Shown here one piece after another: positions 4,972-12,684 of a stretch of 18,694 nucleotides of DNA. The position numbers and the translations under genes were made by a program. The stretch comes from RYN-124 sp046262175 (lineage in GTDB: Bacteria; Actinomycetota; Actinomycetes; Mycobacteriales; SCTD01). Every line of letters begins with the position of its first letter. The stretch's first letter is position 1. A model generated the notes under the pieces. The model had not been told where the DNA came from, did not search any database, and saw only the letters and a list, made by a program, of their open reading frames with translations. The stretch spans positions 1 through 18,694 of the forward strand of contig JBHENF010000099.1 of the NCBI GenBank assembly GCA_046262175.1, read 5' to 3'.

Positions 4972-7224
4972 TCAGGGGGTTGGCGTGGGAGCGCCGCCCT
5001 TTTTCGCGGATGTCCCGCTGGGGCTGGCATAGGGGTCGGGCGAGGCCTGGTAGCTGTCCGGGCTGGGAGCGGTGTACGGATCCGGGCTCGGCCCGGCACC
5101 GGGCTCCTGCTCGGGATACCCGTAGCTGGCGTCGGGCGAGGGGGGTGCGTAGTCGTACCCCGGTTGCGTCGCGCTGCTGGGCAGCACCTCGCCGGCCGCT
5201 GAGGGCGACGCCGAGGGGGTGGGGCTCGGCGAGGCGGACGGTGACGGGGAGGGGGAGGGGGACGGCGCGTTGCCCCCGTACACGGGTGGCGCGAACTGCT
5301 CGACCGGCATCCCCTTCGTGGCCGCCGTCATGAAGTCGTGCCAGGCGCGAGCCGGCAGGCTGCCGCCGGTGACCTCGTCGACGCCGGCTATCCCCCGCAG
5401 CGGCACGTTCTGCCTGTCGGAGAACAGCGCGACGGCTGTCGCGAGCTGTGGCGTGTAGCCGACGAACCACGCGGCCGTGTTGCCGCTGGTGGTGCCGGTC
5501 TTGCCCGCGGCGGGCCGGCCGGTCAGCTGGGCGGCGCGCCCGGTGCCTTCGGTGACGACGTGCTGGAGCGCGTACGTCGTGTCGTCGGCAACGCTCTGCG
5601 GCAGCGCGTTGGCCGTCTGTCGCTTGGCCCGGTAGATCAGGTGCCGACGGGCGTTGGTGACCTGCTGCACGATGAACGGATCGGCGTGCACACCTCGTGC
5701 GGCGAGCGTCGCGTAGGCCGTCGCCTGGTCGATCGGGTGGACCGCCGTGACTCCGAGGCTCAGGCTCGGGTACCGGCTGTCCTTGGTCATGTCCGCCGTG
5801 ACACCGAGCCGGGTGGCGGTGCCGGCGACCTGCGGCAGGCCGACCTGCTGCCCGAGCGGGACGAACACGGTGTTGACGGAGTGGGCGGTGGCCTTGACCA
5901 GGTCGATCATCGGGAACTGCTCACCGGCACCCGGTCCGAAGTTGCGGACCTCGTAGTTGCCGAACGTCTGCGGGCTCTTGCCGTCCATCTGCAGCTTCAA
6001 CGACATGCCGCTGTCCAACGCGGCGGCGAGGACGAACGGCTTGAACGAGCTGCCGGCCTGCGCGATCCCCTGCGTGACGTCGTTGAACGGCCGCTTCACG
6101 TAGTCGTCGCCGGCGTACTCGGCGCGGATCCGCCCCGTGCCGGGCTCGACGGCGACGAGCGCGCGGTGCAGGCCCGCAGGTGCGGTGGCGCCACCCATCT
6201 CCCGTACCGCGCGCACGGCTGCAGCCTGCGCCCGCCTGTCGATGGTCGTGGAGATCCGGAGGCCGCCGGAGGCCACCTCCGACTCGGAGATGCCGTTCTT
6301 CTCGAGCTCGTCGAGCACCTGTTGCACCAGGTAGCCCTGCGGTCCCGCCTGCGCGTCGCTCTGCCGACGGGGTCGCACCGCCGGGTACGTGGCGTTCCCC
6401 TTGAGCCACCCCTCGCTGCGCATCCCGTCGATCACGTACTCCCAGCGCGCCCGCGCGTCCTTCGGGTTCCTCGCCGGGTCGTAGCCCGACGGGGACCGCA
6501 GGAGCGCCGCCAGCACAGCGCCCTCCGACGCGTCGAGCGCGGCGGCCTTCTTGCCGAAGTAGACCTGCGCCGCCGACTCGATCCCGTACGCGCCCCGCCC
6601 GAAGTACACGGTGTTCAGGTAGTAGCCGAGGATCTCGTCCTTGGAGTACTTCCGGTCGAGCTTGACCGCCAGCAGCGCCTCGCGCGCCTTGCGGCGCAGG
6701 GTCTTGTCGCGGCTGAGGAAGACGTTCTTGGCGTACTGCTGCGTGATCGTCGACCCGCCCTGGCTGGCGTTCCCGTGCAGGTTGACCCAGAACGCGCGGC
6801 CGATCCCCTTGAACGAGATGCCCGGCTCGCTGTAGTAGTCCCGGTTCTCCGCGGCGAGGACCGCCTTCTGGGCCGCGTCACTCACCTGCGCCAGGGGCAC
6901 CTCGACCCGGTTCTCCGCGCCGACCCGGCCGATCTCGCCCCCGTCGGCGTAGGAGATCACCGAGATCTGCGGCAGCGCGATGGAGCTGGGGGACGGTACG
7001 TCGGTGGACGCGTAGGCGAGGACGGCCGCCGCCCCGACGAGCACGAACGGCGCCGCCGCGACGGCAACAAGCCCGCGGCGAGACACGCGCAGTCGACGCC
7101 GCCGCGTCTCCGGCAGCACGGCTGCTGCGGGAGCATGCTGAGTCGACGCGGCGTTCGGCTCAGGGTTCCGCTCGCCGTCAGGCTCGGTGTTCGGCATGGC
7201 CACCTCATCGGGCTCAGTCGTCAT
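4972..7224 (-). CDS. Class A penicillin-binding protein (bifunctional transglycosylase/transpeptidase)
   Basis: The 750-residue protein has a cytosolic basic N-terminus and one membrane helix (about 52-72). A GT51 transglycosylase domain follows: ENRDYY with E126, QGGSTITQQ (155-163), RRKAREALL (E182) and YFGRGAYGIESAA (207-219). The transpeptidase domain has SSFK (392-395, catalytic S392), SVN (449-451) and KTGTT (575-579). It polymerises lipid II and cross-links peptidoglycan on the outer face of the membrane. It is PonA-like, but a numbered symbol is not safe. The tail (about 653-750) is disordered, rich in Pro, Ser, Tyr and Gly, with PSPSPS runs and no PASTA domain. The start ATG at 7224 has GGAG 7 bases upstream; a second ATG nine codons in (MPNTEPDG) is a weaker choice. 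The preceding gap 7225-7433 must hold its promoter. Confidence 0.95.
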   Translation of the reverse strand: MTTEPDEVAMPNTEPDGERNPEPNAASTQHAPAAAVLPETRRRRLRVSRRGLVAVAAAPFVLVGAAAVLAYASTDVPSPSSIALPQISVISYADGGEIGRVGAENRVEVPLAQVSDAAQKAVLAAENRDYYSEPGISFKGIGRAFWVNLHGNASQGGSTITQQYAKNVFLSRDKTLRRKAREALLAVKLDRKYSKDEILGYYLNTVYFGRGAYGIESAAQVYFGKKAAALDASEGAVLAALLRSPSGYDPARNPKDARARWEYVIDGMRSEGWLKGNATYPAVRPRRQSDAQAGPQGYLVQQVLDELEKNGISESEVASGGLRISTTIDRRAQAAAVRAVREMGGATAPAGLHRALVAVEPGTGRIRAEYAGDDYVKRPFNDVTQGIAQAGSSFKPFVLAAALDSGMSLKLQMDGKSPQTFGNYEVRNFGPGAGEQFPMIDLVKATAHSVNTVFVPLGQQVGLPQVAGTATRLGVTADMTKDSRYPSLSLGVTAVHPIDQATAYATLAARGVHADPFIVQQVTNARRHLIYRAKRQTANALPQSVADDTTYALQHVVTEGTGRAAQLTGRPAAGKTGTTSGNTAAWFVGYTPQLATAVALFSDRQNVPLRGIAGVDEVTGGSLPARAWHDFMTAATKGMPVEQFAPPVYGGNAPSPSPSPSPSASPSPTPSASPSAAGEVLPSSATQPGYDYAPPSPDASYGYPEQEPGAGPSPDPYTAPSPDSYQASPDPYASPSGTSAKKGGAPTPTP
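5215..5261 (+). other. G-run cluster (possible G-quadruplex) on the template strand of the PBP gene
   Basis: Runs of four or five G occur at 5215-5219, 5221-5224, 5246-5249, 5251-5255 and 5257-5261, three of them separated by a single A. They are the complement of the Ser-Pro repeat codons in the PBP tail. Spacing permits a quadruplex on the plus strand, which is the template for transcription of this gene. Codon choice for Pro and Ser may explain it fully. Confidence 0.4.
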
Positions 7225-7326
7225 GACTGCGCTCCGTATACCCACTGTGAGTGACACGTAGCACTCCGTGACCAGATGGTGTGGCCGGCGCATGCGTCCG
7301 GACGAATGCGGTCACCCGGTGTCGAT

Positions 7327-7351
7327 CCGCACCTCTAAATCGGGGGTGCGG
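7327..7351. promoter_or_regulatory. Inverted repeat upstream of the PBP gene
   Basis: CCGCACC (7327-7333) and GGTGCGG (7345-7351) form a perfect 7-bp inverted repeat with an unusually AT-rich 11-base centre (TCTAAATCGGG). It lies about 103 bases upstream of the PBP start, in the 209-base gap between it and the upstream membrane protein gene. It could be an operator for the PBP gene or part of the upstream gene's termination region. Confidence 0.35.
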
Positions 7352-7396
7352 CATGCGGGGCACGTAGAAGGGCTCCGCCTCTCCCAGCTGGCTGTG

Positions 7397-7413
7397 CTGG
7401 CTTGTGAAGCCAG
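7397..7413 (-). terminator. Candidate terminator hairpin after the polytopic membrane protein gene
   Basis: CTGGCTT (7397-7403) and AAGCCAG (7407-7413) pair perfectly around the loop GTG. The hairpin starts 20 bases beyond the stop codon at 7434 on the minus strand. No T-run follows. Confidence 0.45.
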
Positions 7414-7433
7414 GCCCGTCAGTGACCGGTTCG

Positions 7434-9137
7434 CTAGCGGGTCTCCCAACGGGCGATCCCGAGCCGTGTCGCGTCGGCGTCGCGGCCGGTGAGGTCGTGG
7501 AGCAGCGCCCGGACCTCCGGCGCGCCCGTCGCTGACGGGTCGACCAGGACCGCGACGACCGCGAGCCGCCGCCACTCGTCGCGCACCGCCGCGACCTGAG
7601 CCGCACCCACCGCCTCGCCCGCGACTGCGGAGCGCGCCGCGAGTTCCCAGGCCGTCATGCCGCCGTCCTGTGTCCCACGTCCGTCTGGGGCCCGGGTGAT
7701 GACGTGGCCCGCCGTGGTCCGGTACCAGAAGTCCGCGACCGCCTGCCACTCCACCGGGCTGCTCGTCGGGCTGCCGTACCGGTGCCGAGCCACCGGCCAC
7801 GTCTGGATGACGGCGTCGTGCGGCAACTCCTTGTACGAGCCGGTCGTGAAGTACGCCGGCGTCCGGTTCGGGATGTACGGGTACGGCCATGCGGGCAGCA
7901 GCGGGACGACCGCACCGACGGCGAGGGCTGCGCAGCCGGCGCGCGCCCGGCCGGTGCGGGGCAGGCTCCAGTGGTCGCTGGCAGTCGCAAGGGACAGCAC
8001 CACCCCGATCACGACGTACAACGAGAACCGCGCCGGCGCGAGGTTCGCGAGCAACGGCAGTTTCCAGACCGCAAGGAACGGCAGCTTGATCGGCGTGCTG
8101 TGCCCGCCGATGCGGACGAACCCGCCGAGGGAGAGCACCCACGCCACCAGGGCGACCAGCGCCCAGTCGCGGACGGCGCCCCGATACCGATACGCGACCC
8201 ACAGCACCAGCCCGAGGACGACAGGACCCACAAAGCTGCCGTTCTCGCTCGGGTTACCGGACCAGCCGTCCGCCCACGTGTTGTGCAGCAGCGCGGTCCG
8301 GTTGGGCACGAGCAGACCGAGGACATCGGCGCTGAAGCTGACGGGTGTCGCCGCCGCCCCGTGCAGGGCGAGACGCCCGAACAGCTGCACGTACAGCGGC
8401 ACGGCCAGGAGCAGTAAGGCCATCCCGGCACCGAGCGCGAGCGCCTTCGACGCGCGCTGCACGTGGCCGCGATCGACGTCCCCCCGGTGGCGCACTGCGA
8501 GAACAGCTGTCGCAGCGGCCGCCGTGACCACGAACGACGCGAGCACCTCCTCGGTGATGAGGAACTGCGCGACAGCCAGGATTCCGAGCCGCAGCCCCGA
8601 GCGCACCCACCCGGTCCGGCCGCTGTAGAGCTCGAACAGCACGCGGGTCAGCAACGGCGGCACGATCACCAGCGCGAGGTTGAGGTGCGCGAGGCCCTGC
8701 GAAATCAGGTACGGCGAGCAGCCGTACGCGAGACCGGCGAGCCAGGCGGTGCCTGACCGCCGGGTCACGGCACCGGCGCACCACCGCATCGCCAACATCG
8801 AGCCGAAAATGGCCACCCACAGCAGCAGGTTGTGCGCGGCCACGGGCCCGGCCAGCGCGGTGACCGGCGCGGCGAGCAAGCCAGGCAGCGGGAGCGTTGT
8901 GTTCCACGTGAGGTTCACGCCCTGCGGCGCGTTCACGACCTCGGTGATCCACGGGTTGACCCCGCTCCTCACGACATGGCTGGTCCAGGCGAGAAACCAG
9001 TCGGTCTGCGGGATGTCGCCATCGGGCTGCGTGCGCGACGCGTAGTGCGGCAACGCCCGCAGCTGACTGACCGTCGCCACGGCGGCGTAGCCGGCGTACG
9101 GAATGAACCTGCGAACTCGCACGGTCCACCCTGTCAT
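7434..9137 (-). CDS. Polytopic membrane protein, GT-C glycosyltransferase-like
   Basis: The 567-residue protein has about ten hydrophobic segments between residues 10 and 440 and a soluble C-terminal part (about 445-567). The first outer loop (about 30-75) holds DGDIPQTDWFLAW and NAPQGVNLTWNTTLPL; paired acidic residues in the first loop are usual for GT-C enzymes that use lipid-linked sugar donors. Later stretches such as GLAYGCSPYLISQGLAHLNL (about 135-155) match unnamed actinobacterial integral membrane proteins that I recall as annotated glycosyltransferase or hypothetical. Donor and acceptor are unknown. The start ATG at 9137 has a weak GGCAGG before it. It is divergent from a DUF707 gene, itself glycosyltransferase-like, so the pair may have made or modified a surface glycan. 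I am sure it is a membrane protein but much less sure it is an enzyme. Confidence 0.75.
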   Translation of the reverse strand: MTGWTVRVRRFIPYAGYAAVATVSQLRALPHYASRTQPDGDIPQTDWFLAWTSHVVRSGVNPWITEVVNAPQGVNLTWNTTLPLPGLLAAPVTALAGPVAAHNLLLWVAIFGSMLAMRWCAGAVTRRSGTAWLAGLAYGCSPYLISQGLAHLNLALVIVPPLLTRVLFELYSGRTGWVRSGLRLGILAVAQFLITEEVLASFVVTAAAATAVLAVRHRGDVDRGHVQRASKALALGAGMALLLLAVPLYVQLFGRLALHGAAATPVSFSADVLGLLVPNRTALLHNTWADGWSGNPSENGSFVGPVVLGLVLWVAYRYRGAVRDWALVALVAWVLSLGGFVRIGGHSTPIKLPFLAVWKLPLLANLAPARFSLYVVIGVVLSLATASDHWSLPRTGRARAGCAALAVGAVVPLLPAWPYPYIPNRTPAYFTTGSYKELPHDAVIQTWPVARHRYGSPTSSPVEWQAVADFWYRTTAGHVITRAPDGRGTQDGGMTAWELAARSAVAGEAVGAAQVAAVRDEWRRLAVVAVLVDPSATGAPEVRALLHDLTGRDADATRLGIARWETR

Positions 9138-9323
9138 CGCGCCTGCCGAACACGCCTGACGGCTGTCCCCACCACCTCAGCCGAGGCACATGGGCTGGCG
9201 CTACTGGCGTACGCGAGGACAGGCTGTTGCCGACGTGGCTGCGAGGGTGCGACTGTGCCGCGGGCGCACTCCGGCGTCCAATTGCCTCCACGGCAACTCT
9301 CCCGGCGCAGAGGAGTTCCCGGT
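9138..9323. other. Divergent intergenic region
   Basis: These 186 bases separate the two glycosyltransferase-like genes and should contain promoters for both. Only short hairpins are visible (TTGCC/GGCAA at 9282-9296). The one clear signal is AGGAG at 9311-9315, a good ribosome-binding site for the TTG at 9324. Confidence 0.4.
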
Positions 9324-10336
9324 TTGTCTCGGGACCTGGTGATCGCACGAGTGGGCCGCAACTCGCTGCACCGGACGTGGACTGACCAAGGCACGCCACG
9401 CAGTTGGGACCTCTACCTGTGTCCGTTCCAAGAGATACCGCCGCAGACGGACCTCACTGCGTCGTCGGCGATGTCATCCCGGGTGCCAAGTGGACTGGGC
9501 TGCGTACGCTGCTCCACGAGTGGGACGGCTGGCGCGAGTACGACCACATCTGGCTTCCCGACGACGACATCCTGGCCAGCCAGAGCACGATCAGCGCGAT
9601 CTTCGAGGCGGCCGCGGCGCTGACGCTGAAGCTGTTCACGCCCGCGTTGCGGGAGGACTCCCACTACGGCCACTACATCATCATGCGAAACCGCAACTTC
9701 TTCGCGCGCCGGGTCGGGTTCGTCGAGATCCTCGCCCCGGGCTTCAGCCGCATGACGCTGGAGCAGTTGCTTCCTACCCTTGACGAGTCGACGACCGGCT
9801 GGGGGTGGGGGCTCGACCCGCTCTGGGCGAAGCTCCTCAACTACCAGGACCTCGGCGTCATCGACGCCGCGCCCGTCCTGCACACGCGGCCAGTCGGCAA
9901 GCTCCGCGACGCCGACCTCCACCGCCGTCTGAGCGAGGACAACGACCGGATTCTCGCAACACACCACTGCCCCTCGCAGATGGTGACGTTCGCCGGGATC
10001 GGTCCCGACCTGCAGGACATGGCGCTGAGCCCGGACCAGCTGCTGATCAAGCTCGTCCAGGGCTGGGACTATCTGTTCGAGCGAGACCCAAGGCTGCTGC
10101 GGTGGATCGGCGAGCACCAGGCCCCGCACTTCGACTGGCCGAGCTACCCGGTTCTCGGTGCGCCCGCCAGTACGCCGGCGTGGACCGGTGCGGTGTGCCC
10201 GGACGGTGACCCGACAGCCGGGCCGCGGCCGCCCGCCGGACGTGTCGCGTGCTCAGCGGCTGGTCGGCGGGCCTGGAGCGGGCGACCGGGATCGAACCGG
10301 CACCATCAGTTTGGAAGACTGAGGCTCTACCATTGA
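9324..10336 (+). CDS. DUF707 family glycosyltransferase-like protein, apparently frameshifted
   Basis: Two frames together make one DUF707 protein. The first frame, from TTG 9324 with AGGAG 8 bases upstream, gives MSRDLVIARVGRNSLHRTW then WDLYLCPFQEIPPQTD, the family N-terminus. The second frame, entered near 9452, continues with HCVVGDVIPGAKWTGL, YDHIWLPDDDI (an acidic DDD typical of nucleotide-sugar enzymes), FVEILAPGFS, GWGWGLDPLWAKL and VLHTRPVG. Neither frame alone is complete: the change needs a -1 shift or one missing base between about 9444 and 9457. The second frame by itself is open from ATG 9404 to TGA 10336, but its first 17 or so residues are not family-like. The C-terminus from about 10165 is low-complexity and reads antisense through tRNA-Gly, so the native stop also seems lost. 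It may be a pseudogene or a sequencing error. The biochemical role of DUF707 proteins is not settled. Confidence 0.7.
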
Positions 10337-10347
10337 GCTACGCCCGC
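10274..10347 (-). tRNA. tRNA-Gly (anticodon TCC)
   Basis: The minus strand gives a full cloverleaf: acceptor GCGGGCG pairing with CGCCCGC, D-arm GCTC/GAGC, anticodon stem TCAGT/ACTGA around CTTCCAA (anticodon TCC), and T-arm GCCGG-TTCGATC-CCGGT with one G-T pair. The discriminator is T and the CCA end is encoded (10276-10274). It decodes GGA and possibly GGG. It is divergent from tRNA-Pro, 34 bases away. Confidence 0.96.
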
Positions 10348-10362
10348 GGGAGCGTGTGCCCG

Positions 10363-10368
10363 TACGAT
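10363..10368 (+). promoter_or_regulatory. Candidate -10 element for tRNA-Pro
   Basis: TACGAT lies 13 bases before the mature 5' end of tRNA-Pro, in the 34-base gap between the divergent tRNA genes (10348-10381). Any -35 box would fall inside the tRNA-Gly gene. No equally clear element is seen for tRNA-Gly. Confidence 0.4.
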
Positions 10369-10381
10369 GTGGGCTGCCACG

Positions 10382-10457
10382 CGGGGCGTAGCGTAGTGGC
10401 TAGCGCGCCTGCTTTGGGAGCAGGAGACCGGGAGTTCGAGTCTCCCCGCCCCGACCA
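10382..10457 (+). tRNA. tRNA-Pro (anticodon TGG)
   Basis: A full cloverleaf is visible: acceptor CGGGGCG/CGCCCCG, D-arm GCGT/GCGC, anticodon stem CCTGC/GCAGG around TTTGGGA (anticodon TGG at 10415-10417), T-arm GGGAG-TTCGAGT-CTCCC, discriminator A and encoded CCA (10455-10457). It reads proline codon CCA and, by wobble, others of the CCN box. No terminator is visible between it and tig, so read-through into tig is possible. Confidence 0.96.
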
Positions 10458-10518
10458 GCCCCTGACCTGCAGTCCTTGATCTCTGTCGCATCCGCATGTC
10501 CCCGAGAGGAACCTTCCT

Positions 10519-11916
10519 GTGCAGAGCGCCGTCGAGAGCCTGAGCCCGACCCGGGTACGGCTCACCGTCACGGTCCCGTTCGACGAGCTCAAGCCCGAGG
10601 TCGACGCGGCGTACAAGAAGGTCGGCGGCCAGGTCCGCATCCAGGGCTTCCGCCCGGGCAAGGTGCCGCCGCGCATCCTCGACCAGCGGGTCGGTCGCGG
10701 TGTCGTTCTCGACGAGGCCGTCAACAGCGCGATGCCCCGGCTGTACGGCGAGGCCGTGGAGCAGGAGTCGCTCGCGCCGGTGAGCCAGCCCGAGATCGAG
10801 GTCACCGAGTTCGCCGACAACGACAAGCTGGCCTTCACCGCCGAGGTCGACGTCCGGCCCGAGTTCGACATCCCGGGCTACGAGTCCGTTTCCGTCACCG
10901 TCGACGAGGTGAAGGTGGACGAGCAGGTCGACGCGCTGCGCGAGCGGTTCGCGAAGCTGACGCCGGTCGAGCGCGCGGCGGCCGACGGCGACTTCGTGAC
11001 GATCGACCTCGCGGCGACGGTCGACGGCGAGGAGGTCCCGGGCGGGACCGCCACCGGGCTGAGCTACCAGGTCGGCTCCGGCGACCTGCTGGAGGGCATC
11101 GACGAGGTGCTGGTCGGGAAGCAGGCCGGCGACGCCACGACCTTCCAGACCGCGATGGTCGCCGGCGAGTTCGAGGGCCGTACGGCTGACGTCGCCGTGA
11201 CGGTGCGCGCGGTGAACGAGCGCGAGCTGCCGGCGGCGGATGACACCTGGGCGTCGGAGCAGACGGGCTTCGCGACGTTCGAGGAGCTGAAGGCCGACGT
11301 ACGGACGCGGCTCGACCGGGTGCAGCGGCTCGAGCAGGGCGTGGCGGCGCGCGACAAGGTGCTCGAGGCTCTGCTGGCCGCCGTCGAGGTGCCGCTGCCC
11401 GAGTCGGTCGTCGAGACCGAGGGCGAGTGGCGCAAGCGGGCCACCGACGACCAGCTGTCGCGCGCCGGCGGCACGCTGGAGGGCTACCTCGAGAGCGAGG
11501 GGAAGACGGCGGAGCAGTTCGAGGCCGAGCTGGTCGAGGGCGCCCGCGACGCGGTGAAGGCGCAGCTGGTGCTCGACGCGATCGCCGACAAGGAGGAGCT
11601 CGGCGTCACCGATGCCGAGCTCACCGACCAGGTCGTCCGTCGGGCCACCCGGGCGGGGGTGTCGGCGGACCAGTACGCGCAGTCGATCGTCCAGTCCGGC
11701 CAGCTCGCCGGGCTGGTGTCGGAGGTGCGTCGCGGCAAGGCGCTCGCCACGGTCATGGAGGCCGCGACAATCATGGACAGCAACGGCGTGGCCGTCGACC
11801 TGGACAGCCTGCGCGACGACATGAGCGACCCGGGGGCCGAGACCGAGGTGGACGACGAGGGCCGCCCGTACCACGTGCACGAGGACGGTCAGGTCCACTA
11901 CCTCGACGAGGAGTGA
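10519..11916 (+). CDS. tig: Trigger factor (ribosome-associated chaperone and peptidyl-prolyl isomerase)
   Basis: The 465-residue protein has the usual three parts. The N-terminal ribosome-binding domain (about 1-115) carries the signature GFRPGKVP (43-50), which docks at the exit tunnel. An FKBP-type PPIase domain follows (about 150-240, GDFVTIDLAATVDG to LLEGIDEVLVGKQAGD). A long helical C-terminal chaperone domain ends in an acidic tail rich in Asp and Glu. It shields nascent chains in the cytosol. The start is GTG at 10519, with AGAGGA 8 bases upstream. It precedes clpP1 by 107 bases, the common order in Actinobacteria. No separate promoter stands out in the 61 bases after tRNA-Pro. Confidence 0.97.
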   Translation: MQSAVESLSPTRVRLTVTVPFDELKPEVDAAYKKVGGQVRIQGFRPGKVPPRILDQRVGRGVVLDEAVNSAMPRLYGEAVEQESLAPVSQPEIEVTEFADNDKLAFTAEVDVRPEFDIPGYESVSVTVDEVKVDEQVDALRERFAKLTPVERAAADGDFVTIDLAATVDGEEVPGGTATGLSYQVGSGDLLEGIDEVLVGKQAGDATTFQTAMVAGEFEGRTADVAVTVRAVNERELPAADDTWASEQTGFATFEELKADVRTRLDRVQRLEQGVAARDKVLEALLAAVEVPLPESVVETEGEWRKRATDDQLSRAGGTLEGYLESEGKTAEQFEAELVEGARDAVKAQLVLDAIADKEELGVTDAELTDQVVRRATRAGVSADQYAQSIVQSGQLAGLVSEVRRGKALATVMEAATIMDSNGVAVDLDSLRDDMSDPGAETEVDDEGRPYHVHEDGQVHYLDEE

Positions 11917-11924
11917 GCGGCCTG

Positions 11925-11935
11925 CGCCCACAGCG
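11925..11935 (+). promoter_or_regulatory. Candidate ClgR-binding box upstream of clpP1
   Basis: CGCCCACAGCG fits the CGC-N5-GCG core that I recall for ClgR, the activator of clp genes in Streptomyces, Corynebacterium and Mycobacterium. It lies 9 bases after the tig stop and about 42 bases upstream of the candidate -10 of clpP1, a position suited to an activator. ClgR itself is not in the window. Confidence 0.55.
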
Positions 11936-11976
11936 AAACAGGCTGTCGGGCGGAGTGTCGGCCGCGATCAGCGGGT

Positions 11977-11982
11977 TAGGGT
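11977..11982 (+). promoter_or_regulatory. Candidate -10 element of the clpP1 promoter
   Basis: TAGGGT matches the TANNNT form common in Actinobacteria and lies 41 bases before the clpP1 GTG. No good -35 is seen (around GTGTCG), which fits a promoter that depends on an activator bound at 11925-11935. Confidence 0.45.
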
Positions 11983-12023
11983 CGGCGACAGGTGAAGACC
12001 GGATCGACGACGAGGCAGGACTT

Positions 12024-12671
12024 GTGACTTCGAACCAGCTGGTGGTGCCGACGCTCGGTGTCGGCACGCCTTCCGCCCGCACCGGCAACCCCGGGATGGG
12101 GCTCGACGACCAGGTCTTCAACCGCCTGCTCAAGGAGCGCATCATCTTCATGGGCACCGCGGTCGACGACCCGATGGCCAACGCGATCTGCGCGCAGCTG
12201 CTGCTGCTGGCGGCGGAGGACCCCGAGCGCGACATCTTCCTCTACATCAACAGCCCCGGCGGCTCGGTGAGCGCCGGCATGGCGATCTACGACACGATGC
12301 AGTTCGTGTCCAACGACGTGGCCACGGTCGGCCTCGGCCTGGCTGCGTCCATGGGGCAGTTCCTGCTGTGCGCCGGCACCAAGGGCAAGCGCTACGCCAC
12401 GCCGCATGCGCGGATCATGATGCACCAGCCGTCGGGCGGCATCGGCGGCACGGCGGCTGACATCGCCATCCAGGCCGAGCAGATGCTGTACGTGAAGAAG
12501 ACGATGGCCGAGCGGATCGCCTTCCACACCGGGCAGACGGTGGAGCAGATCGAGAAGGACTCCGACCGCGACCGGTGGTTCTCCGCCGCGGAGGCCAAGG
12601 AGTACGGCTTCATCGACAACGTCGTCGGCGCGGCCAAGGACGTCCCGTCCGGCGCCGGCACCCGGGCCTAG
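12024..12671 (+). CDS. clpP1: ATP-dependent Clp protease proteolytic subunit ClpP1
   Basis: The 215-residue serine peptidase of family S14 has its catalytic triad visible: S109 in LAASMGQ, H134 in ARIMMHQPSGG and D183 in DRDRW. NSPGGSVSAGMAIYDTM (76-92) is the oxyanion-hole region. The first 25 or so residues precede the core and may be a propeptide. The start GTG at 12024 has AGGCAGGA upstream; the longer open frame from 11427 overlaps tig and is not credible, and an internal ATG (codon 25) is an alternative. In Actinobacteria, ClpP1 and ClpP2 form a mixed double-ring peptidase fed by ClpX or ClpC1. The clpP2 start is 13 bases downstream, so they are one operon. Expression is probably driven from the ClgR-type promoter region. 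Confidence 0.96.
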   Translation: MTSNQLVVPTLGVGTPSARTGNPGMGLDDQVFNRLLKERIIFMGTAVDDPMANAICAQLLLLAAEDPERDIFLYINSPGGSVSAGMAIYDTMQFVSNDVATVGLGLAASMGQFLLCAGTKGKRYATPHARIMMHQPSGGIGGTAADIAIQAEQMLYVKKTMAERIAFHTGQTVEQIEKDSDRDRWFSAAEAKEYGFIDNVVGAAKDVPSGAGTRA

Positions 12672-12684
12672 GAGAGGTACACCC

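Noticed and set aside
7225..7245. TATAC as the -10 of the PBP gene
   Set aside because: It lies directly next to the GGAG ribosome-binding site, so transcription from it would start inside or after that site.
5338..7254. 638-codon open frame on the plus strand over the PBP gene
   Set aside because: It mirrors a gene with all catalytic motifs intact. Long antisense frames are expected at this GC content, and the translation is Arg/Val/Gly/Asp-rich without domain motifs.
10274..10347. tRNA-Gly as an occupied phage or island attachment site
   Set aside because: No integrase gene and no second copy of the tRNA 3' end occur in the window.
10327..11931. 534-codon minus-strand frame over tig and tRNA-Pro
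   Set aside because: It is antisense to trigger factor and covers a tRNA. The composition is typical of a shadow frame, rich in Leu, Val, Arg and His.
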